Source: Zygnema cylindricum
Lineage: Eukaryota > Streptophyta > Zygnematophyceae > Zygnematales > Zygnemataceae
Assembly (NCBI GenBank): GCA_037447655.1
Contig: JBBHKE010000063.1
Coordinates: 14,466-78,465 of the forward strand
Length of the DNA stretch: 64,000 nt
Direction of reading: 5' to 3'
The stretch's first letter is position 1, and every line of letters begins with the position of its first letter. A program made the position numbers and the translations under genes. Shown in pieces: positions 1 to 13,545 of the stretch. A model generated the notes under the pieces. That model saw nothing but the letters and a program-made list of their open reading frames with translations. It was not told the DNA's origin and did not search any database.

Positions 1-3000
1 TAATGTGTTTGACAAGCTCGATTGTTCTTAACGATAGATTTAATGTGATTGAAGTTCGCGATTATTTTTTTTAACAGATTGAATTGGTTTGACAATCGCG
101 ATTTTAGATAGCAATTCTTGTTAGCTCGAACAGTTTGTGTAATTTAGATAACAATTCTTGTTAGCGCTAACAGTTTGTGAAAGTTTGGTAACAATTCTTG
201 TTGGCGCTAACAATTTGTGTAATTTAGATTACAATTCTAGTTAACGATAACAGTTTGTGTAAGTTAGGTAATTATTCTTGTTAGCGCTAACAGTTTGTGT
301 AAGTTAGGTAACAATTTCAGTTAGCGCTAACAGTGTGTGTTATTTAGTCAACAATTATTGTAAGCGCTTATAGTTTGTGTAAATAAGATAACTATTCTTG
401 TTAGCGCTAATAGTTTGTGTAATTTAGGTAACAATTTTTGTTAGCGCTAGTAGTTTGTGTAATTAAGATAAGATTTCTTATTCGCGCTAATAGTTTGTGT
501 AAGTTAGGTAACAATTTTTGTTAGCGCTAACAGTTTGTGTAATTTAGATAACAATTCATGTTAGCGCTAACAGTTTGTATAAGTTAAATAACAATTGTTG
601 TTAGCGCTAACAGTTTGTTTAGGTTAGGTAACAATACTAGTAAGCAGTAACGTTTGTGTAATATAGATAACAATTATTCTTAGTGGTAACAGTTTTTGTA
701 AGCTAGGTAACAATACTTGTTAGAGCTAACAATTTGTGTAATTTAGATAACAATTCTTCTTAGCGCTAACAGTTTGGTTAAGTTAGACAATTTTTTTTAT
801 TAGCGCTAGAAGTTTGTGTAATTTAGATAGCAATTCTTGTTAGCTCGAACAGTTTGTGTAATTCAGATAACAATTCTTGTTAGCGCTAACAGTTTGTGTA
901 AGTTAGGTAACAATTCTAGTTAGCGTTAACAGTTTGTGTAATTTAGATAACAATTCTTGTTAGCGCTAATAGTTTGTGTGAGTTAGGTAACAATTCTTGT
1001 TGGCGCTAACAATTTAAGTAATTTAGATAACAATTCTTAGTAGCGCTAAAAGTTTGTGTAACTTAGATAACAATTCTAATAAGCGCTAACAATTTGTGTT
1101 ATTTAGATAACAATTGTTGTTAGTGCAAACATTTTGTATAAGTTAGGTAACAATTATTCTTAGCGCTAACAGTTTGTATAAGTTAGGTAACATTTCTTGA
1201 TAGCTCTAATAGTTTGTGTAAGTTAGGTAACAATTTTTGTTAGCGCTAACAGTTTTTTGTAAGTTAGGTAACAATTCTTGTTAGCGCTAATAGTTTGTGT
1301 AAGTTAGGTAACAATACTTGTTAGCGTTTACAGTTTGTGGAATTTAGATAACAATATTTCTTAGCGCTAGAAGTTTTTATAAGTTAGGTAACAATTCTTG
1401 TTAGCTCTAATTGTTTGTATAAGTTAGGTAACAATTTTTGTTAGCGCTAAATGTTTGTATATGTTAGGTAACAATTCTTGATTGTGCTCACAGTTTGTGT
1501 AAATTAGATAATATTTTTTGTTAGAGCTAACAATTTGTGTAAATTAGATGACAATTCATGTTAGCGGTAACAGTTTATGTAATATAGATAACAATTCTTG
1601 TTAGAGCTAAAATTTTGGTTAAGTTAGATAAAAAAAAATAGTAGCGCTAAAAGTTTGTGTAATTTAGATAACAATTTTTGTTAGCGCTAACAGTTTGTGT
1701 AATTTAGATAAGATTTCTTATTAGCGCCAATAGTTTGTGTAAGTTACATAACAATTCTTGTTAGCGCTAACAGTTTGTGTAATTTAGATAATAATTCCTG
1801 TTAGCGCTAACAGTTTGTATAAGTTAAATAACAATTGTTGTTAGCGCTAACAGTTTGTTTAGGTTAGGTAACAATACTTGTAAGCGGTAACGTTTGTGTA
1901 ATATAGATAACAATTCTTCTTAGTGCTAACAGTTTTTGTAAGCTAGGTAACAATACTTGTTAGAGCTAACAATTTGTGTAATTTAGATAACAATTCTTCT
2001 TAGCGCTAACAGTTTGGTTAAGTTAGACAATTTTTTTTATTAGCGCTTGAAGTTAGTGTAATTTAGATAGCAATTCTTGTTAGCTCGAACAGTTTGTGTA
2101 ATTTAGATAGCAATTCTTGTTAGCTCGAACAGTTTGTGTAATTTAGATAACAATTCTTGTTAGCGCTAACAGTTTGTGAAAGTTTGGTAACAATTCTTGT
2201 TGGCGCTAACAATTTGTGTAATTTAGATTACAATTCTTGTTACCTCTAAAAGTTTGTGTAACTTAGATAACAATTCTTGTTAGCGCTAAAAATTTCTGTA
2301 ATTTAGATAACAATTTTTCTTATAACTAAGAGTTTATGTAAGTTATGTTACAATTCATGTTAGCGCTGACACTTTGTGTAATTAAGATAACAATTCTTGT
2401 TAACGCTAAGAGTTTGTGTAATTAAGTTACCAATTCTTGTTAGCCATAACAGTTTGTGTAAGTTAGGTGACAATACTTGTTAACGCTAACAGTTTGTGTA
2501 AGTTAGGAAGCAATTGTTGTTAGTGCTAACAGTTTGTGTAAGTTAAGAGATAATTCATGTTAGCGCTAACAATTTGTGTGATTTACATAACATTTTTTTT
2601 TAGCGGTAACAGTTTGTGGAAGTTAGGTAACAATTCTTGTTAGCACTCACAGTTTGTATAAGTTTGGCAAAAAATATTGTTATCGCTAACAGTTTGTGTA
2701 ATTTAGATAACAATTATTGTTAGCGCTAACAATTTGTGTAAGTTAGGAAACAACTCAACAATTCTTGTTAGCGCTAACAGTTTGTGTAATTTAGGTTACA
2801 ATTCTAGTTAACGATAACAGTTTGTGTAAGTTAGGTAATTATTCTTGTTAGCGCTAACAGTTTGTGTAATTTAGATATCAATTCTTGTTAGCGATAACAA
2901 TTTGTGTAATTAAGATAACAATTCTTGTTAACGCTAACAGATTGTATAAGTTAGGTAACAATTTCAGTTAGCGCTAACAGTGTGTGTTATTTAGTCAACA

Positions 3001-6000
3001 ATTATTGTAAGCGCTTATAGTTTGTGTAAATAAGATAACTATTCTTGTTAGCGCTAATAGTTTGTGTAATTTAGATAAGATTTCTTATTCGTTCTAATAG
3101 TTTGTGTAAGTTAGGTTACAATTCTTGTTAGCGCTAACAGTTTATGAATTTAGATAACAATTCTTGTTAGCGCTAACAGCTTGTATAAGTTAAATAACAA
3201 TTGTATTTAGCGCTTACAGTTTGTTTAGGTTAGGTAACAATACTTGTAAGCGGTAACGTTTGTGTAATATAGATAACAATTCTTCTTAGTGTTAAAAGTT
3301 TGTGTAAGCTAGGTAACAATACTTGTTAGAGCTAACAATTTGTGTAATTTAAATAAAAAGTCTTCATAGCGCTAACAGTTTGTGTAATTTAGATAACAAT
3401 TTTTGTTAGCGCTAACAATTTCTATTAGTTTGGTAACAATTCTTGTTTGCGATAACAGTTTGGTTAAGTAAGATAAAAAATTTTAGTAGCGCTAGAAGTT
3501 TGTGTAATTTAGATAGCAATTCTTGTTAGCTCGAACAGTTTGTGTAATTAAGATAACAATTTTTGTTAGCGCTAATAGTTTGTGAAGGTTAGGTAACAAT
3601 TCTTGTTGGAGCTAACAATTTGTGTAAATTAGATAACAATTCTTGTAAGCGCTAACAGTTTGTTTAACTTAGATAATAATTTTTGTTATAACTAAGAGTT
3701 TATTGTTAGTGCTAACAAGAATTATTAGTTAGGTAACAATTCTTGTTAGCACTGTCACTTTGTGTTATTTAGATAACAATTCTTGCTAGCGCTAACAGTT
3801 TGTGTAAAATAGGTAAAAATTCCTGTTAGCGCTAAAAGTTTGTGTAATTAAGATAACAATTTTTGTTAGCACTAAGAGTTTGTGCAAGGTATGTAGGAAT
3901 TATTGTTAGCGCTAACAGTTTGTGTATTATAGATAACAATTCTTGTTAGCACTAGCATTTTGTGTAATTAAGATAACAATTCTTGCTAGCGCTAACATTT
4001 TGTGTAAGTTAGGTAAGAATTCTTGTTAGCGCTAACAGTTTGTGTAATTTCGATGTAAATTCTTCTAAGCGCTAACAGTTTGTGTAATTTAGATAACAAT
4101 TAATGTTAGCGCTAACAATTTTGTAAGTTAGGTAACAATTCTTGTTAGCCCTAACAGTTTGTGTAAGTTAGGTAACAATTCTTGTTAGCGCTAAGAGTTT
4201 GTGGGAGTTAGGTAACAAATCTTGATAGCGCTTAAAGTTTGTGTAATTTAGATAACAATTGTTGTTAGCGCTAACAGTTTGTGTAATTTTGGTAACGATT
4301 CCAGTTAGCGACAACAGTTTGTGTAAGTTAGGTAATTATTCTTGTTAGCGCTAAGAGTTTGTGGGAGTTATGTAACAATTCTTGATAGCGCTTAAAGTTT
4401 GTGTAAGTTCGTCAACAATACTTGTAAGTGCTAACAGTATGTGTAATTTATATAACAATTTTTCTTAGCGCAAACAGTTTGTGTAAGTTGGAAGCAATTG
4501 TTGTAGGCGCTAACAGTTTGTGTAAGTTAGGAGACAATTCCTGTTAGCGCTAAAGTTTGTGTATTTTACATAACATTTTTAGTTAGCGCTAACAGTTTGT
4601 GTAAGTTAGGTAACAATTATTGTTAGCGCTGACAGTTTGTGTAATTTAGAAAACAATATTTTTTAGCTCTAATAGTTTGTGTAAGATAGGTAACAATTCT
4701 CTTTAGCGCTAACAGTTTGTGTAAGTTAGGCAAATATTCTTGTTAGCGCTAACAGTTTGTGTAAATTAGGTGACAATTCTTGTTCGTGGTAACAGTTTGT
4801 GTAAGTTATGTAACACTTCTTGTAAGCGCTTAAAGTTTGTGTAATTTAGATAACAATTGTTGTTAGCGCTAATAGTTTGTGTAATTTTGGTAACGATTCT
4901 AGTTAGCGATAACAGTTTGTGTAAGTTAGGTAATTATTCTTGTTAGCGCTAACAGTTTGTGTAATTTAGATAACAATTCTTGTTAGCACTAACAGTTTGT
5001 ACAAGTTAGGTAACAATTCGAGTTAGCGCTATTAGTTTGTGTAATTTAGATAACTATTCTTGTTAGCGCTAACAATTTGTGTAATTTAGGTAACAATGTT
5101 TGTTAGCGGTAATTAATTGTGTAATTTAGATAACAATTCTTGTTAGCGCTAATAGATTTTGTAAGTTAGGTATAATTTAGATAACTATTCTTGTTAGCGC
5201 TAACAATTTGTGTAATTTAGGTAACAATGTTTGTTAGCGGTAATTAATTGTGTAATTTAGATAACAATTCTTGTTAGCGCTAATAGATTTTGTAAGTTAG
5301 GTAATAACTCTTCTTAGCGCTAACAGTTTGTGTAATTTAGGCAACAATACTTGTAAGTGGTAAAGTTTGTGTAATTTAGATAAGATTTCTTATTAGCGCT
5401 AACAGTTTGTGTAATTTAGGCAACAATACTTGTAAGTGGTAAAGTTTGTGTAATTTTGATAAGATTTCTTATTAGCGCTAACAATTTGTGTAAGTTATGT
5501 AACAATTCTTGTTAGCGCTTACAATTTGTGTAATTTAGATAACTATTCTTGTTAGCGCTAACAATTTGTGTAATTTAGATAAGATTTCTTATTAGCGCTA
5601 ATAGTTTGTGTAAGTTAGGTAACAATTCTTGTTAGTGCTAACAGTTTGTTTAATTTATTTTTCAATTCTTGTTAGCGCTAACAGTTTGTATAAGTTAAAT
5701 AACTATTTTTGTTAGCGCTAACAGTTTGTGTAAGTTAGGTAACAATACTTGTAAGTGGTAACGTTTTTGTAATATAGATAACAATTCTTCTTAGTGCTAA
5801 CTCTTTCTGTAAGCTAGGTAACAATACTTGTAAGAGCTAACAATTTGTGTAACTTAGATAACTATTTTTCTTATAACGAAGAGTTTGTGTAAGATATGTA
5901 ACAGTTCTTGTTAGCGATAACAAGAATTATTAGTTAGGTAACAATTCTTGTTAGCACTAACAGTTTTTGTAATTTAGATAACAATTCTTGTTGACGCTAA

Positions 6001-9000
6001 CAGTTTGTGTAATTTAGTTACAATTTCTTATTAGCGCTAATAGTTTTTGTAAGTTAGGCAACAATTTCTATTAGCGCTAAAACTTTGTGTAATTAAGATA
6101 ACAATTTTTGTTAGCACTAGGTGTTTGTTTAAGGTATGTAACAAATCTTGTTAGCACTAACAGTTTGTGTAATTTACATAACAATTCTTGTTAACGCTAA
6201 GAGTTTGTGTAATTTAGTTACCAATTCTTGTTAGCGCTAACAGTTTGTGTAAGTTAGGTAACAATACTTGTTAACGCTAATAGTTTGTGTAAGTTAGGTA
6301 ACAATTCATGTTAGCGCTAACAGTTTGTGTAAGTTTGGCAAAAAATATTATTAGCGCTAACAATTTGTGTAAGTTATGTAACAATTCTTGTTAGCGCTTA
6401 CAATTTGTGTAATTTAGATAACAATTATTGGTAGCGCTAACAATTTGTGTAAGTTAGGAAACAATTCAACAATTCTTGTTAGCGCTAACAATTTGTGTAA
6501 TTTAGTTAACGATTCCAGTTAACGAAAAGAGTTTGTGTAAGTTAGGTAATTATTCTTGTTTGCGCTAACAGTTTGTGTAATTTAGATAACAATTCTTGTT
6601 AGCGCTAACAATTTATGTAATTTAGATAACAAATCTTGTTAATGCTAACAGTTTGTATAAGTTAGGTAACAATTCCAGATAACGCTAACAGTTTGTGTTA
6701 TTTAGATTGCAATTCTTGTAAGCGCTAATAGTTTGTGTAAATAAGATAACTATTCTTGTTATCGCTAACAGTTTGTGTAATTTAGACAACATTTTTTGTT
6801 AGCGCTAATAGTTTGTATAATTTAGATAAGATTTCTTATTAGCGCAAATAGTTTGTGTAAGTTAGGTAACAATTCTTGTAAGCGCTAACAGTTTGTGTAA
6901 TTTAGATAACAATTCCTGTTAGCTTTAACAGTTTGTATAAGTTAAATAACAATTGTTGTTAGCGCTAACAGTTTGTTTAAGTTAGGTAACAATAATTGTA
7001 AACGGTAACGTTTGTGTAATATAGATAACAATTCTTCTTAGTGCTAACAGTTTGTGTAAGCTAGGTAATAATACTTGTTAGAGCTAACAATTTGTGTAAT
7101 TTAGATAACAATTCTTCTTAGCGCTAACAGTTTGTGTAAGTTAGGTAATAATTATTGTTAGCGCTAACAGTTTGTGTAATTTAGATAAGATTTCTTATTA
7201 GCGCTAACACTTTGTTTAAGTTAGGTAACAATTTTTGTTGGAGCTAACAATTTGTGTAAATTAGATAACAATTCTTGTAAGCGCTAACAGTTTGTGTAAC
7301 TAAGATAACTATTCTTGTTATCGCTAACTGTTTGTGTAATTTAGATAACAATTTTTGTTAGCGCTAATAGTTTGTGTAATGTAGATAAGATTTCTTATTA
7401 GTGCTAATAGTTTGTGTAAGTTAGGTAACAATTCTTGTTAGCGCTAACAGTTTGTGTAATTTATATAATAATTCGTGTTAGCTCTAACAGTTTGTATAAG
7501 TTAAATATCAGTTGTTGTTAGCGCTAACAGTTTGTTTAAGTTAGGTAACAATAATTGTAAACGGTAATATTTGTGTAATATAGATAACAATTCTTCTTAG
7601 TGCAAACAGTTTGTGTAAGCTAAGTAACAATACTTGTTAGAGCTAACAATTTTCGTAATTTAGATAACAATTCTTCTTAGCGCTAACAGTTTGTGTAAGT
7701 TAGGTAATAATTCTTCTTAGCGCTAACAGTTTGTGTAATTTAGTTTACAATTCTTGTTTGCGCTAACAGTTTGGTTTAGTTAGATAAAAAAAATTATTAG
7801 CGCTAGAAGTTTGTGTAATTTAGATAGCAACTCTTGTTAGCTCGAACAGTTTGTGTAATTTAGAAAACAATTCTTGTTAGCGCTAACAGTTTGTGTAAGT
7901 TAGGTAACAATTCTTGTTGGAGCTAACAATTTGTGTAAATTAGATAACAATTCTTGTAAGGGCTAACAGTTTGTAAAACTTAGATAACAATTTTTGTTAT
8001 AACTAAGAGTTTGTGTAAGTTTTGTATCAATTATTGTTAGCGCTAACAAAAATTATTAGTTAGGTAACAATTCTTGTTAGCACTAACAGTTTGTGTAATT
8101 TAGATAACAATTCTTGTTAACGCTAGCAGTTTGTGCAATGTAGTAACAATTTCTTGTTAGGGCTAACAGTTTGTGTAAAATAGGAAAAAATTCTTGTTAG
8201 CGCTAAAAGTTTGTGTAATTAAAATAACAATTTTTGTTAGCACTAAGAGTTTGTGTAAGGTATGTAACAATTCTTGTTAGTGCTAACAGTTTGTGTAATA
8301 TAGATAACAATTCTTGTTAGCACTAGCATTTTGTGTAATTAAGAAAACAATTATTGTTAGCGCTAACAATTTTGTAAGATAGGTAAGAATTCTTGTTAGC
8401 CCTAACAGTTTGTGTAAGTTAGGTAACTATTTTTGTTAGCGCAAACAGTTTTTGTAATTTAGACAACAATCCTTGTTAGCTCTAACAGTTTGTATAAGTT
8501 AGGTAACAATTCTTGTTAGTGCTAATAGTTTGTGTAAGTAAGGTAACAATTCCCGTTAGCGCTAATTGTTTGTGTAATTCAAATAACAATTATTGTTAGC
8601 GCTAACAATTTGTGTAAGTAAGGTAATAATTATTGTTAGCGCAAACAATTTGTGTAAATTAGGTAACAATTCCTGTTTGCGCAAACAATTTGTGTTATTT
8701 AGATAACAATTTTTGTTAGCGCTATTAGTTTGTGTAAGTTAGGTAACAATACTTGTTAGCACTGATTGTGGAACTTAGATAATAATTCTTGTTAGCGCTA
8801 ATTGTTTGTGTAATTTATATAAGAATTCATGTTAGGGCTAATAGTTTTTGTAAGTTAGGCAATAATTCTTGTTAGCGCTAACAATTTGTATAAATTAGGA
8901 GATAATTCGTGTTAACGATAACAGTTTGTAAAAGTTAGATAACAATTCCTATTAGCGCTAACAATTTGTGTAATTTAGATAACAATCTTTGTTAGCCCTA

Positions 9001-9834
9001 ACAGTTTGTATAAGTTAGGTAACAATTATTTTTAGCGCTAAAAGTTTGTATACGTTAGGTAACAATTCTTGTTAGCGCTAACAGTTTGTGTAATTTAGAT
9101 AACATTTCTTGTTAGGGCGAACATTTTGTGTAATTTAGATAGCAATACTTGTTAGCGCTAAAAGTTTGTGTAAGTTATGTTACAATTCCCGTTAGCGCTA
9201 AGAGTTTGTGTAATTTAGATAACAATTCTTGTTAGCACTAGGAGTTTGTGTAAGTTAGGTAACAAAATCAGTTAGCGTTAACAGTTTGTGTTATTTGGAT
9301 AACAATTCTTGTTAGCGCTAATAATTTGTGTAGGTTAGGTAACAATTCTTGTTGGAGATAACAATTTGTGTAAAATAGATAACAATTCTTATAAGCGCTA
9401 ACAGTTTGTGTAACTTAGATAACAATTTTTGTTATATCTAAGAGTTTGTGTAAGTTTTGTTACAAAAATTGTTAGCGCTAACAAGAATTATTAGTTAGAT
9501 AACAATTCTTGTTAACGCTAACAGTTTGAGTAATTAAGTTACAATTTCTTGTTAACGCTAACAACTTGTCTAAAATAGGTAACAATTCCTGATAGCGCTA
9601 AAACTTTCAGTAATTAAGATAACAAATTTTGTTAGCACTAAGAGTTTGTGTAAGGTATGTAACAATTCTTGTTAGCGCTAATAGTTTGTGTAATATAGAT
9701 AACAATTCTTGTTAGCACTAGCATTTTGTGTTATTAAGAAAACAAATTTTGTTAGCGTTAACAGTTTGTGTAAGTTAGGTAAGAATTCTTGTTAGCGCTA
9801 ACAGTTTGTGTAATTTAGATGTAAATTCTTCTAA
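1..9834. repeat. 40-bp satellite array, block A
   Basis: Continuous tandem array of an AT-rich 40-bp unit; identical phase returns every two 60-base lines (three units). The unit centre is TTGTTAGCGCTAACAG, containing the perfect 14-bp palindrome TGTTAGCGCTAACA with a single CpG. Units alternate irregularly between an AATTTAGATAAC type and an AAGTTAGGTAAC type, and many carry private substitutions. Recurrent groups of variant units (for example AAGATTTCTTATT near 469, 1708 and 3083) show higher-order repeats of about 1.2-1.4 kb. There is no sustained open reading frame. The array begins before the window. It is probably heterochromatic; a centromeric role is only a guess. Confidence 0.97.
5042..5303. 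repeat. 131-bp out-of-register duplication inside satellite A
   Basis: Bases 5042-5172 are repeated at 5173-5303 almost without change, including rare variant units (TTAGCGGTAATTAATTG). The offset is 131 bp, three units plus 11 bp, so the junction breaks the 40-bp phase. This points to a recent duplication by slippage or break repair rather than equal exchange between aligned units. Confidence 0.8.
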
Positions 9835-10559
9835 TTTGCTTCCATTAGACTACAGAATACATGAAGCCTCTAGATAGTATTTAACTAACCAACTTCAAGC
9901 CACAACCACTGGTGCCCAAGAAGGCCAACTGACAATTTGACTACACCCTTGTGCAGCCTAGACTCTCGTGAGTGCGTAGCAGAAAGAATCACAAAAAATG
10001 GCCAACCAACTGATAAGTTATAAGGCAGTAAAAATGCCAATTTGTACAAACTCACAAAGGGAGAGTTGAATGCCTTCTAAGTCATGATTCCCTCTAATAA
10101 CTTCTATTTACTAAAGTACTGACCAATCAGATTACTGTACCGTACCAAAAATTACTACAGTCGGTGTACCTTTTGTAGGGTCTATGTACGACAAGGCTAT
10201 TAAGAGGACGCGTGTCTACTTTTCACTCGTCCGTACATTCCTCGGAATTCCCATGACCGAATGTCATCTCTCCACGTGGCTCCAGGTCATGCCATGTCAC
10301 AAAACGCCAAAGTGAGCACTCCGGAATTTTGGCGATGATGTGCACCGTTGGATTTGTAGCGAGACGCAATCTTAACCGTTATAAATACTTGCGCGATATT
10401 TGTTTCGCTGTCGAAAGTGCGTGGTATCCATTTTGAAATAGAATTGTGCTTCGTACTTTTATAAAACTGTATCTATGCGTGCCGTATACAATTTTAGTTA
10501 AATGGATTTGTTCTTCCCTAAATAAATATATATTTTTCACATACTATTGCATGTTGCAC

Positions 10560-10652
10560 TGGTCTTAGTCTTATAGGATAAAGCTGACCGCTATCGGCCA
10601 ACTTGACGAACCGAAGGTACCGGGATCAAATCTTGGGTCCATCCGGTCTATT
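10560..10652 (+). other. tRNA-like segment (possible tRNA pseudogene or SINE head)
   Basis: A D-arm-like start TGGTCTTAGTC (A-box-like with one extra base) is followed by a possible anticodon stem (TGACC and GGCCA around six bases). A T-arm-like stem-loop then follows: CCGGG and CTTGG flank a 7-base loop and contain GATCAAATC (10624-10632), which fits the Pol III B-box pattern GWTCRANNC. No matching acceptor stem is visible, so this is not a functional tRNA. A tRNA-derived SINE or a decayed tRNA is possible; chance resemblance is not excluded. Confidence 0.3.
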
Positions 10653-10690
10653 ATTAGTAACGTACTAAAAATAGCTGCCTATTGAACCAA

Positions 10691-10776
10691 GGCAGCCATA
10701 GATCAACCACCCTCTCTATCCTTCAATGACTACAACAAGTATGGGGGCTAGAGAGAGGAGGTGGAAGTAGGCTGCC
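10691..10776. repeat. Imperfect long hairpin
   Basis: GGCAGCC at 10691-10697 pairs with GGCTGCC at 10770-10776. Further inside, CCACCCTCTCTA pairs imperfectly with the purine run TAGAGAGAGGAGGTGG. The result is a stem of about 30 bases with bulges. It lies in the 3' part of the unclassified insert. Confidence 0.55.
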
Positions 10777-10849
10777 TGTTCTTTTCATTTTGTTTTATAC
10801 TAACATATTTAAACCTAGAAAATACTATAAAAATCTACTAATTTCAACA

Positions 10850-13545
10850 TTTGTAAGCGCTAAAATTTTATGTAAGTTAGTTAACAATTCTTGTTAGCGC
10901 TAATAGTTTCTATAAGTTAGGTTACAATTCTTGCTAGCCGTAACAATTTGTGTAAGTTAGATAACAATTTTTGTTAGCTCTAATAGTTTTTATAAGTTAG
11001 GTAACAATTCTTGTTAGCGCTTACAGTTTGTGTAGTTTAGATAACAATTCGTGTTAGCGCTAACTGTTTGTGTAATATAGGTTACAATTCCTGTTAGCGC
11101 TAACAAGTTGTGTAGTTTAGAGAACAATTTGTGTTAGAGCAAAAAGTTTGTGTAGTTTAGATAACATTTTTTGTTAGCTCTAACATTTTTTGTAAGTTAG
11201 GTAACAATTCCCATTAGAGCTAACTGTTTGTGTATTTTACATAACATTTCCTATTAGCACTATCAATTTGTGTAAGTTAGGTTATAATTATTTCTTAGCG
11301 CTAACAATTTGTGTAAGTTAGGTAAGAACTCATCTTACCGCTAAAAGTTTATGTAAGTTATAAAACAATTGTTGTTAGCGCTAACAGTTTATGTTAGATA
11401 AGTAACATATCCTGTTAGCGCTAACAGTTTGTGTAAGTTAGGTAACAATTCTTGATAGCGCTAACAGTTTGTGTAATTTAGAGAACATTTTTTGTTTGCG
11501 CTAAAATTTTATGTAAGTTAGTTAACAATTCTTGTTAGCGCTAATAGTTTGTGTAAGTTTGGTTACAATTCTTGCTAGCCCTTAATGTTTGTGTAAGTTA
11601 GATAACAATTCCTTTTAGCGCTAACAGTTTGTGTAAGTTAGGCTATATTTCCTGTTAGCGCTAAAAGTTTGTGTAATTTAGATAACATTTCTTGTTAGCG
11701 CTAACAGTTTATGATAGTTAGGAAACAATTCATGTTAGCGCTAACACTTTGTGTAAGTTAGATAACAATTCCTGTTAGCGCTCACAGTTTGTGTAATTTA
11801 GATAACAATTCATGTAAGCGCTAACAATTTTTGTTAGTTAGGTTACAATTCTCGTAAGCCCTAAAAGTTTGTGTAAGTTAGATAACAATTCGAGTTAGCG
11901 CTAACAGTTTGTCTGATTTAGATAAGTATTCTTGTTAGCGCTAACATTTTGTGTAATTTAGATAACAATTCTTGTTAGCGCTAACAGTTTTTGTAAGTTA
12001 GGTAATAACTCTTGTTAGCGTTAACAGTTTGTGTAATTTAGGTAACAATACTTGTAAGTGGTAAAGTTTGTGAAATTTAGATAAGATTTTTTATTAGCGC
12101 TAATAGTTTGTGTAAGTTAGGTAATAATTATTGTTTGCGCTAACAGTTTGTATAAGTTAGGTAACAATTCAAGTAAGCGCTAACAGTTTGTGTAATTTAG
12201 ATAACTATTATTGTTAGTGCTAACAGTTTGTGTAAGTTAGGTAACAATTATTGTTAGCGCTAACTGTTTGTGTAATTTAGATCATAATTCTTGTTAGCGC
12301 TAAAAGTTTGGTTAAGTTAGAAAAAAAATTTTATTAGCGCTAAAAGTTTGTGTAATTTAGATAACAATTTTTATTAGCGCTAACAGTTTGTGTAATTTAG
12401 ATAAGATTTCTTATTAGCGCTAATAGCTTGTGTAAGTTACGTAACAATTCTTGTTAGCGTTAACAGTTTGTGTTATTTAGATAACAATTCTTGTAAGCGC
12501 TAATAGTTTGTGTACGTTAGGCAACAATTCTTGTTGGCGCTAACAATTTGTGTATTTAAGATAACAATTCTTAGTAGCGCTAAAAGTTTGTGTAACTTAG
12601 ATAACAATTCTAATTAGCGCTAACAGTTTGTGTTATTTAGATAACAATTGTTGTTAGTGCAAACATTTTGTATAAGTTAGGTAACAATTATTCTTAGCGC
12701 TAACAGTTTGTATAAGTTAGGTAACAATTCTTGTAAGCTCTAATAGTTTGTGTAAGTTAGGTAACAATTTTTGTTAGCGCTAACAGTTTTGTGTAAGTTA
12801 GGTAACAATTCTTGTTAGCGCAAATAGTTTGTGTAAGTTAGGTAACAATACTTGTTAGCGCTAACAATTTGTATAAGTTAGGTAACAATTCTTGTTAGCT
12901 TTAATAGTTTGTGTAAGTTAGGTAACAATACTTGTTAGCGCTAACAGTTTGTGTAAGTTAGGTAACAATACTTGTTAGCGCTAACAGTTTGTGGAATTTA
13001 GAAAACAATATTTCTTAGCGCTAAAAGTTTCTATAAGTAAGGTAACAATTCTTGTTAGCTCTAATTGTTTGTATAAGTTAGGTAACAATTTTTGTTAGCG
13101 CTAACTGTTTGTATATGTGAGGTAACAATTCTTGATAGTGCTCACAGTTTGTGTAAGTTAGATAACAATTTTTGTTAGAGCTAACAATTTGTAAAAATTA
13201 GATGACAATTCATGTTAGCAGTAACAGTTTATGTAATATTGATAACAATTGTTGTAAGCCTTAACAATTTGTGCAATTTAGATAACTATTCTTGTTAGCG
13301 CTAACAATTTGTGTAAATTAGATGACAATTCTTGTTAGCGATAACAATTTATGTAATTTAGATAACAATTTTTGTTAGCGCTAACAGTTAATGTAATTTA
13401 GTTAACAATATTTGTTAGCGCTAACAATTTGTTTAAATTAGATGACAATTCTTGTTACTCGTAACAGTTTGTACAATTTAGATAACAATTATTATTGGTG
13501 TTAACAGTTTGTGTAATTCAGATAACAAGTCTTGTTAGCGCTAAT
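10850..13545. repeat. 40-bp satellite array, block B
   Basis: Same 40-bp unit and orientation as block A, resuming after the 1-kb insert. It was interrupted at its right end by a Copia solo LTR inserted in GCGCTAA(C/T). Variant words shared with blocks A and C (for example GTTACTCGTAACAG near 13445, also at 17911, 20310 and 22796) show that the blocks were once one array. Confidence 0.96.

Larger units (their letters stand above)
9838..10849. other. Unclassified 1-kb insert in satellite
   Basis: Non-satellite sequence with no convincing coding frame. It is bounded by a possible 7-bp direct repeat CTAATTT (9831-9837 and 10838-10844), though part of that word is satellite-like. In plus orientation it has promoter-like signals: a CCAAT motif near 10126, TTATAAATAC near 10379 and AATAAATATAT near 10521, the layout of an LTR or Pol II promoter and poly(A) region. 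A tRNA-like segment and an imperfect hairpin follow. It could be a solo LTR, a composite SINE-like element or relic host sequence. I do not recognise the family. Confidence 0.4.

Noticed and set aside
1-9834. CRISPR-like array (short palindromic repeats at regular spacing)
   Set aside because: There are no unique spacers: the whole 40-bp unit repeats, all parts vary similarly, and the surroundings are eukaryotic LTR retrotransposons.
1-9834. Iteron or parS-like replication/partition sites
   Set aside because: Palindromic repeats suggest it, but nothing plasmid-like or prokaryotic is present; the array is tens of kb long.
10560-10652. Functional tRNA gene
   Set aside because: No acceptor stem pairing and an extra base in the A-box region; kept only as a tRNA-like segment.
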